A DNA stretch of 64,000 bases from NCBI GenBank assembly GCA_024346835.1, contig AP024866.1, forward strand, positions 1,736,001-1,800,000, in the 5' to 3' direction. The notes beneath the pieces are model-generated. The model was not told the origin of the DNA. It ran no database searches and saw only the letters and a program-made list of their open reading frames with translations. Origin of the DNA: Vibrio comitans. Its GTDB lineage: Bacteria; Pseudomonadota; Gammaproteobacteria; Enterobacterales; Vibrionaceae. The translations under genes were made by a program, and so were the position numbers. Positions 18,755-27,672 of the stretch are shown in pieces; the stretch's first letter is position 1; each line of letters opens with the position of its first letter.

Positions 18755-19924
18755 ATGAAGCGCCTCCCCTACTTACTCTTTTTTACAGCCCTGATTACGG
18801 GTTGTGCTCAAAGTCCCGAGCACGCAAATGTACCCAGAGAGTTCACTAATACAGTTCAACCCCTAGACAATCCGAACATTCGAGTATGGGGCGATACAAC
18901 GAGTGGCGAACGCATGGCAAAATTTGCCACAAAGCTTGAGCAAGCCAGTTCGGATAAAGCAGATAAGAATATCCTCGCTTTGTCCGGAGGAGGTGCAAAT
19001 GGAGCCTTTGGAGCAGGAGTACTCTCCGCTTGGAGTGATTCTGGGGAAAGACCCGATTTTGATATTGTCACTGGAGTTAGTACAGGCGCTATTATCTCGG
19101 TATTTGCGTTTCTTGGCAGCGACTATGATTATGAAATTATCGATTTTTACACAAACTCTAGCGACGAAGATCTCTATAGTAAGAAATCGATTTTTTCGAT
19201 CATCAACAGCACCTCAGTGTTGGATATAGAACCGTTCGAGAACATGCTGCGAGATACCATAACACCTAACATTCTGGAGAAAGTGGCAGAGAAACATGCC
19301 CAAGGAAAGGCGCTGCTCATCGGTACCACAAATCTAGATACTCAGCGACTGTCTGTCTGGAATATGGGAGAAATTGCTGCAATTGGAACCAAAGAGTCTG
19401 AAGCTCTATTTGAAAATATCATTCTAGCGTCTACCGCAGTTCCTGGGGCAATGCCTGCAGTACAAATTGATGTGCAGATTGATGGACAAACTTATCAAGA
19501 AGTACATGTGGATGGTGGCGTTGCAAGACAAGTGTTTTTGTTTCCAGACTCTTGGGATATCGCTTCTATGAACCCTCAAAAAAGTCACGATCTTAATATC
19601 TATGTGATTAGAAACGGGGAGTTTTTACCAAGATGGGCAACCACTGAAATGACATTAGCCAACGTGGCCTCTCGCTCTCTCGACACTATTATAAAGTACC
19701 AAGGTCGAAGTGATGTGATGCAAATCTATCATCAAGCCGTGGCTGCGGGAGCTAATTTCCATTTCTCCCACATTGGAGAGGATTTTGTCACTGAAAAGGA
19801 CCCTTCATTACAATTCGATAATCCCTATATGAGGGCTTTATACGACTACGGATATGAACAAACAAAACAAGGTTTAGTCTGGGATCATGAACCACCGACA
19901 TACCGAACTCAAAGTATCAAATAA
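18755..19924 (+). CDS. Patatin-like phospholipase lipoprotein
   Basis: A 389-residue lipoprotein. The frame extends upstream into the RND gene, but the ATG at 18755 follows GAGGAA and starts a signal peptide with lipobox LITGC (Cys17). Patatin signatures are present: the oxyanion-hole glycines GGGANGAFGAG at 78-88, the nucleophile Ser109 in GVSTGA and the catalytic Asp253 in DGGV. The Ser-Asp dyad predicts acyl-ester hydrolysis of lipids from the envelope side. It begins 94 bases after the RND pump and could be read through from that operon. A dyad (19957-19966 with 19986-19995) lies after the stop. Confidence 0.9.
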   Translation: MKRLPYLLFFTALITGCAQSPEHANVPREFTNTVQPLDNPNIRVWGDTTSGERMAKFATKLEQASSDKADKNILALSGGGANGAFGAGVLSAWSDSGERPDFDIVTGVSTGAIISVFAFLGSDYDYEIIDFYTNSSDEDLYSKKSIFSIINSTSVLDIEPFENMLRDTITPNILEKVAEKHAQGKALLIGTTNLDTQRLSVWNMGEIAAIGTKESEALFENIILASTAVPGAMPAVQIDVQIDGQTYQEVHVDGGVARQVFLFPDSWDIASMNPQKSHDLNIYVIRNGEFLPRWATTEMTLANVASRSLDTIIKYQGRSDVMQIYHQAVAAGANFHFSHIGEDFVTEKDPSLQFDNPYMRALYDYGYEQTKQGLVWDHEPPTYRTQSIK

Positions 19925-20118
19925 GCGCAGAAGACTCGTTTAGCACCTACTCTTATGAGCGATGAAAAATAGCTAAGGCTACTTATTCATCGCTCTAACG
20001 CTTTAGAGAAACAGTAAAAATCTGACTGCGTGCCTCTTCAAACTAACCTACAAACCAATTCGCAATACCCAAGGTTATTCTCTACAGTATTCTCATACCT
20101 CTGAGAAAAGGAAAACTC

Positions 20119-20721
20119 ATGCGAAAACAATGGCTAATCACGTTTGTCTTGCTCTGTATATCTTCAATTTCGTTAGCAGCTGAGTCTAAGGAGTCCGAGC
20201 CACAACGCCCGCTTATCAACGTTGATATGACGCTAGATCTCGATGGTATGGAGCAATATGCACAACAAGCGACGCAATCTTTAGAATCTATTTCTGATTC
20301 TTTAAAGGCGATAGTTGATAATCCCAATCTCAGTGACGACCAAAAGCAGGCACTTGATAAGACCATCAATAGTGTTAATGAGTTGACCTTAACAACAAGC
20401 CAATCTCTGCGTGGGTTACCCAATACACTAGAGCAATCACGAGTCGCTTTTCAGCAAACAAGTCAAACCTTGATGGATGATGTGCAGCTCAAATTGATCG
20501 TCGCTTTAAGTGTCATTGTGATCGTGATAGTGCTGTCTTTGCTCGCTATCTATTTGCTCATTTTGAAACCGATGCAGCAAACCTTAGTTCGAGCGACAGG
20601 TAATATCTCCGCAATGGCTAATTCAATACAAATCACCGCTGAAGCACTTAAAGTCAGTACTGAAAAGCAACAGCTCATCATGGATCACATACCGGATACA
20701 AAACCACAAACTAATAAATAA
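20119..20721 (+). CDS. Exported/membrane-anchored coiled-coil protein, unknown
   Basis: A 200-residue protein not recognised as a named family. It has a signal peptide (about residues 1-21, ending SLAAES), then a helical, Gln/Ser/Leu-rich region (about 40-120) likely to be coiled coil. A single strong membrane segment follows at about 125-152 (LIVALSVIVIVIVLSLLAIYLL), and the tail is polar. The topology suggests a periplasmic coiled coil anchored in the inner membrane. AAAAGGA precedes the ATG. It is monocistronic, ending in a strong terminator. Confidence 0.75.
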   Translation: MRKQWLITFVLLCISSISLAAESKESEPQRPLINVDMTLDLDGMEQYAQQATQSLESISDSLKAIVDNPNLSDDQKQALDKTINSVNELTLTTSQSLRGLPNTLEQSRVAFQQTSQTLMDDVQLKLIVALSVIVIVIVLSLLAIYLLILKPMQQTLVRATGNISAMANSIQITAEALKVSTEKQQLIMDHIPDTKPQTNK

Positions 20722-20789
20722 AGATAATGACCACGCAAAATTGACTCGCAAGGGTGTGGACATTGAAGGCGTATCCGCCCCTAAGAGTA

Positions 20790-20827
20790 GGGCTCTAGTT
20801 CAAACACACTAACCGAGCCCTTTTTTA
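20790..20827 (+). terminator. Terminator after coiled-coil membrane protein
   Basis: GGGCTC (20790-20795) pairs with GAGCCC (20815-20820), the inner AGTT/AACC segments can extend the stem, and six Ts follow. Confidence 0.8.
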
Positions 20828-20846
20828 GGTAATTTGAATAGTAGAA

Positions 20847-21104
20847 CTAGTTGGTTACTTCTTGATGATGCTTAGTTAATTGCTCATAGAGCTCGTCTTT
20901 TATTTGCATACGCTGTAGCTTAAGATCGTGCATATTGGCATCATCGATAGGACTTCCTGATACCTCTAGTTCTCGGATATCATAATCCAATTCATGGTAC
21001 TTTTGCATAGCCGCTTTAAAGGTTGGATCGTCATGATTTAACTGAACAATGTCTAATTTTAGTTCCGGAAAATCCAAAATAAACGCATGATTTTCATTGA
21101 GCAT
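20847..21104 (-). CDS. YdcH/DUF465 family protein (first copy)
   Basis: An 85-residue helical-hairpin protein of the YdcH (DUF465) family: opening LNENHAFILDFPEL, a central YHELDYDIRELE and the terminal segment DLKLQRMQIKDELYEQL. AAGGAG sits directly against an ATG at 21110 and six bases from the ATG at 21104, so the second is listed. Function is unknown in the family. A diverged paralogue is encoded at 39324-39569. It appears monocistronic. Confidence 0.85.
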   Translation of the reverse strand: MLNENHAFILDFPELKLDIVQLNHDDPTFKAAMQKYHELDYDIRELEVSGSPIDDANMHDLKLQRMQIKDELYEQLTKHHQEVTN

Positions 21105-21251
21105 CGGCATCTCCTTTTGATTGAACTTCTCTCAGTATAGGAGCATGTTATTTTGAGAAATGTGGCACAGTACCCAAACTGAAAAAAGATGGGTTTAGTT
21201 ACGCTTGTTCGCTACCATTACTGATTTCAATTCACTCAAGGAAGATAGACT

Positions 21252-21920
21252 TTGAACATTCTGATTTTTTTAGGCTCCAGTCGCACTAGTGGTCCACCCC
21301 GTCCTAAACGACTGGGCGAGCGAGTGTGTCTTGCCTGCTCTCACCTACTCAATAACGCTTTTCCTAGCAACACTGTTGAGATCATTGACCCTTTAGATTA
21401 CGACACCGGGGGCGTTTTTAAACCTGAGTTTGCCTACAGTCGTAAACTAGTACCTGAAGATTTAGAAAACCTTGCTGCAAAAATAAAAAATGCTGATGCT
21501 TATGTGATGGTTAGCCCCGAGTACAACCACTCTATGAGCCCTGCACTCGCGCACCTTTTGAATCACTTTGGCAGTTCACTCTTCTCGTTCAAACCCAGCG
21601 CCATTGTCACCTACTCTGCAGGGCAATGGGGTGGTGCAAGAGCGGCGATCTCTATGCGTACCTTCCTTTCGGAATTAGGCTGCCTTCCAGTTTCTGCAAT
21701 GGTTCACCTGCCTTGTGCGCAAGAAGTGTTTGATGAAACAGGCCACACTCTCAATCCTGACGACCAAACACAATGGGATGAATACTTGTATAGAACTCTA
21801 GCGCAGTTGGTGTGGTGGGCGCAGGCCAGTCAACAACAAAGGGATCTAGTTGATCCGTTAACTACAAGTAAAGCCTTTAAAGATTCACCGTCGCAAAGAA
21901 ATGCACCGGGTAAGAGTTAA
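21252..21920 (+). CDS. NADPH-dependent FMN reductase family protein
   Basis: A 222-residue flavodoxin-fold reductase. The phosphate-binding loop is FLGSSRTSGPPRP near the N-terminus, and the family motif PEYNHSMSPALAHLLN is followed by SAGQWGGARAA. The only sensible start is TTG at 21252, with AAGGA eight bases upstream; no ATG or GTG lies nearby in frame. Expected activity is NAD(P)H-dependent reduction of flavin, quinone or azo/nitro compounds in the cytoplasm. The substrate cannot be told from sequence. It is a single gene. Confidence 0.88.
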   Translation: MNILIFLGSSRTSGPPRPKRLGERVCLACSHLLNNAFPSNTVEIIDPLDYDTGGVFKPEFAYSRKLVPEDLENLAAKIKNADAYVMVSPEYNHSMSPALAHLLNHFGSSLFSFKPSAIVTYSAGQWGGARAAISMRTFLSELGCLPVSAMVHLPCAQEVFDETGHTLNPDDQTQWDEYLYRTLAQLVWWAQASQQQRDLVDPLTTSKAFKDSPSQRNAPGKS

Positions 21921-22049
21921 CGAACCTTTGCTGCAACTACTGCTTTATAAAGGAGCTAATCACTATTAGCTCCAGCAGTTTATATAGCGCTTCAGCCATG
22001 GGGAAATCTGCAGTCCATACAACCAGAGTAATTTCGGCTATAGGCCATG

Positions 22050-22391
22050 TTACTCTTCAATAAGCGCAGTGAGCTTTCGCACATCTTCAACCGTAGTAGG
22101 CCGCACAATTCTGTCTATCTCACAGCCCTCTTTTAGCAAGATTAATGTGGGCCAAAGTTTCACAGAAAATAGGCGCCCAAGCTTTTTGCCCTTGCCATCA
22201 AAGATCTTAATATGAAGCTGAGGAGAGATCTCTTCAAGTGCTTGTTGGACTGCCACTTCCCCAGTTTGGCAATGGGGGCACCATGGCGCTCCAAATTCTA
22301 GGATTGCATACCCAGAGAGAAACTGTACTTCCTCAATTGTTGGCGCAATTTCTGAATACTCATTATTAAAGCCAAGCTGAATGCCATTCAT
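22050..22391 (-). CDS. Thioredoxin-fold protein
   Basis: A 113-residue thioredoxin-like protein with the redox motif WCPHC in FGAPWCPHCQTGEVAV and a cis-Pro region at LWPTLILL. The ATG at 22391 follows AAGGGA at good spacing; the frame can be extended to a TTG six bases earlier. There is no signal peptide, so it is cytoplasmic. It is close in size to thioredoxin, but the CPHC centre differs from the usual CGPC, which would make it more oxidising. Partners are unknown. Confidence 0.85.
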   Translation of the reverse strand: MNGIQLGFNNEYSEIAPTIEEVQFLSGYAILEFGAPWCPHCQTGEVAVQQALEEISPQLHIKIFDGKGKKLGRLFSVKLWPTLILLKEGCEIDRIVRPTTVEDVRKLTALIEE

Positions 22392-22461
22392 ATTCAATCC
22401 CTTTTAAGGTTCACTTAGTTACTGATACGAACAGTTTATCTTTTAAATCCATATTGTAGGT

Positions 22462-22490
22462 ATAAAAAAAGCGACTCATTCGAGTCGCTT
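22462..22490 (-). terminator. Terminator after rluB
   Basis: AGCGACTC (22470-22477) pairs with GAGTCGCT (22482-22489), and on the minus strand a run of seven Ts follows. It ends 21 bases past the rluB stop codon. Confidence 0.85.
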
Positions 22491-22510
22491 CTTGAATCTG
22501 TTTTTAAACG

Positions 22511-23401
22511 CTACTTACGAGCTTTCTTTGGCTTGCGTTTAGCTGGGCCATTAGAGGTGATACGCTCCTCGTGACGACGTACTGCACGACGGATTTTTTG
22601 AGAACGAGAACGTTCACGGTTACGAGAGGTGTTGCGCTCGTCTATCACTGTCGCTTTCTCTGGTTGAAGCTCTACAAGTTCACGAAGGTAGTTAACCTGT
22701 TTTAGGTTCATTTCCATCCATCCCCCGCGAGGTAGCTTCTTCTCTAGGAAGATGTCACCGTAACGAACACGCTTAAGACGGCTCACTGTGGTGTCTTGTG
22801 ACTCCCAAAGACGACGAACTTCACGGTTACGGCCTTCGTTAATTACTACGTAGAAGGTATGGTTCATACCTTCACCACCAGCGTAAACGATGTCTTCGAA
22901 GCGCGCCATACCATCTTCAAGTTGCACGCCACGAGTTAGGTTACGTACCTTTTGCTCGTTTACATCACCAAATACACGCACTAGATATTCACGCTCAACT
23001 TGGCGGCTTGGGTGCATTAGACGGTTTGCAAGTTCACCATCGGTAGTAAACAGCAATAGGCCTGAGGTGTTTGCATCCAATCGACCCACAGAGATCCAAC
23101 GAGCACCGTGAATTTTTGGAAGACGATCAAATACCGTGCGACGACCTTCTGGATCGTGACGAGTACACAACTCGCCTTCTGGCTTGTAGTAAGCAAGAAC
23201 ACGACACACTACTTCTTCAGGAGCTTTGATTGACACTTGATGTCCATCAATACGGACAACCGCTAAGTCATCTTCTAAGCGCTCTCCTAGCGTGGCTACC
23301 TGACCATTAACGCTTACGCGACCTGATTTAATTAAACTCTCAAGTTCGCGGCGAGATCCATGACCAGCGCGTGCTAAAATTTTCTGTAATTTTTCGCTCA
23401 T
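22511..23401 (-). CDS. rluB: 23S rRNA pseudouridine synthase RluB
   Basis: A 296-residue RsuA-family synthase that modifies the U2605 region of 23S rRNA. An S4 RNA-binding domain comes first ([25 protein letters not shown]), then the catalytic domain with [12 protein letters not shown], whose Asp is the nucleophile, and [13 protein letters not shown]. The basic C-terminal tail (about residues 250-296) is rich in Arg/Lys, as in enteric RluB. Synteny with yciO, rnm and the divergent trp operon matches other gamma-proteobacteria. It has its own terminator. Confidence 0.95.
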   Translation of the reverse strand: MSEKLQKILARAGHGSRRELESLIKSGRVSVNGQVATLGERLEDDLAVVRIDGHQVSIKAPEEVVCRVLAYYKPEGELCTRHDPEGRRTVFDRLPKIHGARWISVGRLDANTSGLLLFTTDGELANRLMHPSRQVEREYLVRVFGDVNEQKVRNLTRGVQLEDGMARFEDIVYAGGEGMNHTFYVVINEGRNREVRRLWESQDTTVSRLKRVRYGDIFLEKKLPRGGWMEMNLKQVNYLRELVELQPEKATVIDERNTSRNRERSRSQKIRRAVRRHEERITSNGPAKRKPKKARK

Positions 23402-23557
23402 TTAGTTACCTTTGTGTCGTCTTCTCAGACGTCGGATGAAGTAGTGTTTCGCAGAAATTGCGGTCGCGTAGTATCTCAAAAACCCAACCGAAAATCACCC
23501 AATATTTATTGCATTTTTTAGGCTTAACAAGTCGTTGATTTTACTAGAAAATACTTG

Positions 23558-24178
23558 TTATTCAAACGGAGCTGTATCCCCTGCTCCACGACGTGCGATA
23601 ACCGGTTCATCTTCACTGAAATCAATAACCGTTGTCGGTTGTTCACCTAAGTAGCCACCGTTGATGATCAAATCTACCGCATGCTCTAGCTTATCTCTGA
23701 TCTCTTCTGGATCAGATTCAGTCACATCATTGCCAGGCAAAATAAGGGTCGTCGACATCATCGGTTCGCCCAAAGCTTCCAATAAATCCAGCGCAATCTT
23801 ATTGTCCGGAACACGAATACCTATGGTTTTACGCTTCGCATTCATTAGACGACGAGGCACCTCTTTTGTTCCTTTGAAGATAAAGGTATACGCACCTGGT
23901 GTATTGTTTTTCAATAAACGAAACGCGCTATTGTCTACACGTGCATATAAGGAAAGCTCTGAGAGATCTCGACATAACAAGGTGAAGTTGTGTTTGTCAT
24001 CGATTTTACGAATTCGACACACGCGATCCAGTGCGGATTTGTTCTCTAGCTGACACCCAAGAGCATAACCCGAATCTGTAGGATAGATGACTACTCCACC
24101 ATTGCGAATGATAGCGGCAGCTTGTGTAATAAGGCGCGCTTGCGGATTATCTGGATGAACATAAAAATACTGACTCAT
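23558..24178 (-). CDS. yciO: YciO, Sua5/YrdC-family protein
   Basis: A 206-residue member of the YrdC/Sua5 fold, with the YciO-specific opening SQYFYVHPDNPQARLITQAA and the motifs YPTDSGYALGC and TLILPGND. Sua5 and TsaC make threonylcarbamoyl-AMP for tRNA modification; YciO is a related protein whose exact role is less certain. AAGGAG lies two bases from an ATG at 24181 and five from 24178. The latter matches the family start. It begins 23 bases after rnm, so the two are likely one transcript. Confidence 0.92.
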   Translation of the reverse strand: MSQYFYVHPDNPQARLITQAAAIIRNGGVVIYPTDSGYALGCQLENKSALDRVCRIRKIDDKHNFTLLCRDLSELSLYARVDNSAFRLLKNNTPGAYTFIFKGTKEVPRRLMNAKRKTIGIRVPDNKIALDLLEALGEPMMSTTLILPGNDVTESDPEEIRDKLEHAVDLIINGGYLGEQPTTVIDFSEDEPVIARRGAGDTAPFE

Positions 24179-24201
24179 CATATCTCCTTATGAGCAGGCA
24201 T

Positions 24202-25062
24202 CTATAGAGTCGATGCCTTAGGATCAGAAAACTGTGGCCATTGTTCCCACACGGGAGTCACTCCGGACGGGAGCCACAAATTCTTCCCTAATTCCATCCA
24301 AGGTGATGGATAATGAAAATCGGAACCTTGGGAAGCTAATAGATTGTATTGTATAGCATAATCAGCCAAGTTGCGTCGCTCTTGTTGACTTTGTTGAGGT
24401 TGAGAAACCTCCATAGCATCCCCACCCGCCTCAACAAATGCTGATAACAACCTTTTTTGCCATTTAGCTGTGAGATCGTAGCGACCTGGGTGAGCCAACA
24501 CAGCTAAACCTCCAGCAGCATGAATGGCATTGACCGCATCAGTCATTGAACACCAGATAGGAGGCACATAACCCGGTTTATCTCTGGTCAAAAAACGCTT
24601 GAATACTTGCTGCATATTCTTGGCATGACCATTATCTACCAGCCACTTGGCAAAGTGAGCACGTGTCACTGGAGCACCATCTGCGATCGCCTTTACCTCA
24701 GGTAAGGGGTCGACCTTAAGATGTTTGGATAAGCGATGCGCAATTAACTCTGAACGCTCTATACGCCTTGCTTGCTGCTGTTCAATAAGCTCTGTTAACG
24801 GTTGACTGTGAATATCGATATTCAAGCCAACAATATGGATATCTTTATTAGACCAAACCGTAGAGATCTCGATTCCAGGTAGTAGCTGAATATCCACCTT
24901 GGAATCTCGAATGTACTCCAAAGCAGGCTCTATACCCTCTACGGTGTCGTGGTCTGTTATCGCGAGCACGGCGACACGGTGCTCAATGGCTCTATCTATA
25001 AGAGCTTGCGGACTAAAACGGCCATCAGACGCAGTAGTGTGAGAATGCAGATCAAATATCAT
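24202..25062 (-). CDS. rnm: RNase AM / PHP-domain 3',5'-nucleotide phosphatase
   Basis: A 286-residue PHP-domain hydrolase (YciV/RNase AM). Metal-binding motifs are visible: [15 protein letters not shown] at the start, TDHDT near residue 39, GIEIST, and later [10 protein letters not shown] and GSDFHYP. In E. coli this protein degrades 3',5'-nucleoside bisphosphates and trims 5' ends of rRNA precursors. It is transcribed divergently from the trp operon; the trp -35 box begins only 8 bases upstream of the rnm start codon. yciO follows. Confidence 0.93.
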   Translation of the reverse strand: MIFDLHSHTTASDGRFSPQALIDRAIEHRVAVLAITDHDTVEGIEPALEYIRDSKVDIQLLPGIEISTVWSNKDIHIVGLNIDIHSQPLTELIEQQQARRIERSELIAHRLSKHLKVDPLPEVKAIADGAPVTRAHFAKWLVDNGHAKNMQQVFKRFLTRDKPGYVPPIWCSMTDAVNAIHAAGGLAVLAHPGRYDLTAKWQKRLLSAFVEAGGDAMEVSQPQQSQQERRNLADYAIQYNLLASQGSDFHYPSPWMELGKNLWLPSGVTPVWEQWPQFSDPKASTL

Positions 25063-25069
25063 AAAAGGC

Positions 25070-25103
25070 TTGACTTTCCACTCGCGTACTAGTTAACTAG
25101 TAC
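25070..25103 (+). promoter_or_regulatory. trp operon promoter with TrpR operator
   Basis: The -35 box TTGACT (25070-25075) and -10 box TTAACT (25093-25098) are separated by 17 bases. An 18-bp perfect palindrome, GTACTAGTTAACTAGTAC (25086-25103), covers the -10 box. It matches the core of the E. coli trp operator and has the same geometry, so repression by TrpR with bound tryptophan is expected. Transcription should begin near 25105. Confidence 0.93.
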
Positions 25104-25137
25104 ACCTAGATTAATTAAGGATGTTTAGCAAATCGCT

Positions 25138-25242
25138 ATGAATACAGTCATGATACAACAGCAAACGCCAATCTGTACCGAATTCGGTAGAGTTTGTGTA
25201 TGCGCAGTATCTAACGTATGGCGTTGGTGGCTCGATACTTAA
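25138..25242 (+). CDS. trpL: trp operon leader peptide
   Basis: A 34-residue leader peptide whose Trp codons are clustered as W28-R29-W30-W31, three residues before the stop. Stalling here at low charged tRNA-Trp would favour the antiterminator formed by the following RNA. The start is not certain: the ATG at 25138 has AAGGA about 15 bases upstream, which also abuts a six-codon frame starting at 25121 whose stop overlaps this ATG (ATGA). An internal ATG at 25150 would give 30 residues. No other frame gives clustered Trp codons. Confidence 0.85.
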   Translation: MNTVMIQQQTPICTEFGRVCVCAVSNVWRWWLDT

Positions 25243-25243
25243 G

Positions 25244-25309
25244 CGAGCTAAGCATTGAGTGTGTCTACACAACTCTAAAGCTCGCATTAATGTGCGAGCT
25301 TTTTTTATG
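25244..25309 (+). promoter_or_regulatory. trp attenuator (antiterminator/terminator switch)
   Basis: The terminator hairpin pairs AAAGCTCGCA (25277-25286) with TGCGAGCTTT (25293-25302) and runs into a T-tract. The competing antiterminator pairs GCGAGCT (25244-25250, just after the trpL stop) with AGCTCGC (25279-25285). This is the regions-2:3 versus 3:4 arrangement of classical trp attenuation. Confidence 0.9.
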
Positions 25310-25487
25310 CCTTTTTTACACCTTTTTTACACAATCCGGCGCGTCGCAAACTAACTACAACAAATTGCCTCGCAAAAATGAGTTAAGTGCGCAAACTTTG
25401 ACCCGCTTTTACGCAATCACTTTTGGGTGGAGCAACAGAATATGAGAGTATGTGATGCAAAGAAATTCAAGCTTACAAGGAGGTCTT

Positions 25488-27065
25488 GTGAATAAGACCA
25501 TTAATCTGACTGCGCAGGGCCAACTAGAGCTTCTGCAACGCGATGTCTTCTACACACAAGATCCAACGGAGCTATTCCATCATTTGTGTAAAGACAAAGC
25601 GGATACCCTACTACTCGAATCCGCAGAGATTGACTCCAAAGAAGATCTAAAGAGCTTATTACTTGTTGATGCAGCGATGCGTATCGAGTGTCGTGGCCAT
25701 CAAGTGGTGCTAACCGCCAACTCTGATAATGGACGCGCATTGCTTGCACGCATCGCCTCAAACCTTAACTCTGAGTTTGTATCTGAAAAGAGCGATAGCG
25801 CACTGACCGTTAACTTCACTGCTCCCGATACCAACCTTGATGAGGACAGCAGACTTCGTCAGCCTTCTTCGTTTGATATGTTGCGCTTAGTGAAAAAAAG
25901 CTTCAACTGCGAAGAGCATGACCCAATGGCACTGTTCATCGGCGGTTTGTTTGCTTATGACTTGGTCGCCAACTTTGAACCACTAGGTGATGCTGCTGAG
26001 AATAGCCGTTGCCCAGACTATGTGTTCTACGTAGCAGAAACCCTAATTGTTATTGACCATCAGCAGCAGCAAGCACACCTGTACGGTAGCTTGTTTGATG
26101 CAAACGAAGAAACTCGCTTAACATTAGAAAGCCGTCTTCAAACCATCGAAGCCGAAATGAAGGTGGTTGAGCCAACACCTGATTCGGTCAAGCTAGAAAG
26201 CTGTGACGTATCGGTGAATATCAGCGATGAAGAATTTTGCCAAACCGTACGTGACCTAAAAGAATTTGTGGTTCGAGGCGATGTGTTCCAAGTCGTGCCT
26301 TCGAGACATTTCTCCCTAGAGTGCCCTTCTCCTCTTGCCGCTTATAAGCACCTTAAGAAGAGTAACCCAAGCCCTTATATGTTCTACATGCAAGATGAGC
26401 TGTTTACTCTATTTGGTGCCTCTCCTGAGAGTGCTCTTAAATACGAAACACAAAGCAATCAGATTGAGATCTACCCAATCGCAGGCACAAGACGCCGAGG
26501 CAAGAATCCAGACGGCACTATCAACCATGACCTTGATAGCCGAATCGAGCTAGAACTTCGCTCTGATAGAAAAGAAAACGCAGAGCACATGATGCTAGTG
26601 GATTTAGCACGTAATGATGTTGCTCGTATTGCTGCAGCGGGAACTCGCCACGTAGCGGACCTTCTGAAAGTTGACCGTTACAGCCACGTTATGCACCTCG
26701 TATCGCGAGTTGTGGGACAACTTAGAAATGACCTAGATGCTCTACATGCCTATCAAGCCTGCATGAACATGGGAACGCTCACCGGCGCTCCAAAGATTCG
26801 CGCAATGCAGTTAATCCGCGATGTTGAGCAGCAACGCAGAGGCACCTACGGCGGCGCTGTCGGTTATATGACAGGCCGTGGCGATTTAGATACCTGTATC
26901 GTTATTCGCTCTGCGTATGTTGAAAACGGCATCGCAAAAGTTCAAGCCGGAGCGGGCGTTGTATTTGACTCAGATCCCCAAGCAGAAGCCGACGAGACTC
27001 GCGGTAAAGCGCAAGCTGTAATCAGTGCAATTCAAGCCGCACATACTGAGGTGAAGCATGGCTAA
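25488..27065 (+). CDS. trpE: Anthranilate synthase component I
   Basis: A 525-residue TrpE, close to the usual enteric length. It converts chorismate plus ammonia to anthranilate, the first committed step of tryptophan synthesis. The N-terminal LLLESAEID contains the Ser associated with tryptophan feedback inhibition. The chorismate-binding core includes FGASPESALKYE, PIAGTRRRG, MLVDLARND and AGAGVVFDSDP. The start is GTG 25488, because AAGGAGG lies four bases before it; the frame extends to an ATG at 25452 without such a site. It overlaps trpG by eight bases, which suits a 1:1 complex. Confidence 0.97.
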   Translation: MNKTINLTAQGQLELLQRDVFYTQDPTELFHHLCKDKADTLLLESAEIDSKEDLKSLLLVDAAMRIECRGHQVVLTANSDNGRALLARIASNLNSEFVSEKSDSALTVNFTAPDTNLDEDSRLRQPSSFDMLRLVKKSFNCEEHDPMALFIGGLFAYDLVANFEPLGDAAENSRCPDYVFYVAETLIVIDHQQQQAHLYGSLFDANEETRLTLESRLQTIEAEMKVVEPTPDSVKLESCDVSVNISDEEFCQTVRDLKEFVVRGDVFQVVPSRHFSLECPSPLAAYKHLKKSNPSPYMFYMQDELFTLFGASPESALKYETQSNQIEIYPIAGTRRRGKNPDGTINHDLDSRIELELRSDRKENAEHMMLVDLARNDVARIAAAGTRHVADLLKVDRYSHVMHLVSRVVGQLRNDLDALHAYQACMNMGTLTGAPKIRAMQLIRDVEQQRRGTYGGAVGYMTGRGDLDTCIVIRSAYVENGIAKVQAGAGVVFDSDPQAEADETRGKAQAVISAIQAAHTEVKHG

Positions 27066-27660
27066 TATTCTTTTTATCGACAACTTCGATTCATTCACCT
27101 ACAACCTAGTGGACCAGTTCCGTACTCTTGGCCACGATGTCACTGTGTACCGAAACAACATAGATGTGGATGTGTTGGGCAATGCACTGAATGAACTTGA
27201 GAACCCTGTCATTGTCCTATCTCCTGGACCTGGCGCACCAAGTGAAGCAGGCAACATGCCAGCGATTATCGATCGCTTTAAGGGCAAAGTGCCAATGATT
27301 GGTATCTGCCTTGGTCACCAAGCAATTGTTGAAGCCTACGGTGGAACAGTTGCGGGTGCAGGCGAAATCATTCACGGTAAAGTGTCCATGATGCAACATG
27401 ATAATCATGCAACCTACCAAGGCTTACCGTCTCCGTTTGCAATTGCGCGTTACCACTCTTTAGTGGCAACAAAAGTGACCGATGATTTGACTATCACCGC
27501 ACAAGTTGACGACTTAGTCATGTCAGTAGTTCATGAGCAAGACAAAGTGTGTGGATTTCAGTTCCATCCAGAGTCTATTATGACCACCTATGGAGCCACT
27601 CTTCTAGCCAACTCGATTGAGTGGGCATTAGGGTCTATTGAACTTTCAAAAGAACAATAA
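27058..27660 (+). CDS. trpG: Anthranilate synthase component II (glutamine amidotransferase)
   Basis: A 200-residue class I glutamine amidotransferase that supplies ammonia to TrpE. Catalytic features are Cys84 in GICLGHQAI and the His/Glu pair in FQFHPES near the C-terminus. The oxyanion strand SPGPGAPSEAG is present. Unlike E. coli, where this domain is fused to TrpD, it is a separate gene, as in Vibrio. It overlaps the end of trpE and ends 12 bases before trpD. Confidence 0.97.
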   Translation: MANILFIDNFDSFTYNLVDQFRTLGHDVTVYRNNIDVDVLGNALNELENPVIVLSPGPGAPSEAGNMPAIIDRFKGKVPMIGICLGHQAIVEAYGGTVAGAGEIIHGKVSMMQHDNHATYQGLPSPFAIARYHSLVATKVTDDLTITAQVDDLVMSVVHEQDKVCGFQFHPESIMTTYGATLLANSIEWALGSIELSKEQ

Positions 27661-27672
27661 CAAGGAAGAACG

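Noticed and set aside
25218..25445. 75-residue frame overlapping trpL and the attenuator
   Set aside because: It runs through the terminator hairpin and lacks a ribosome site. The trpL frame with clustered Trp codons explains the region.
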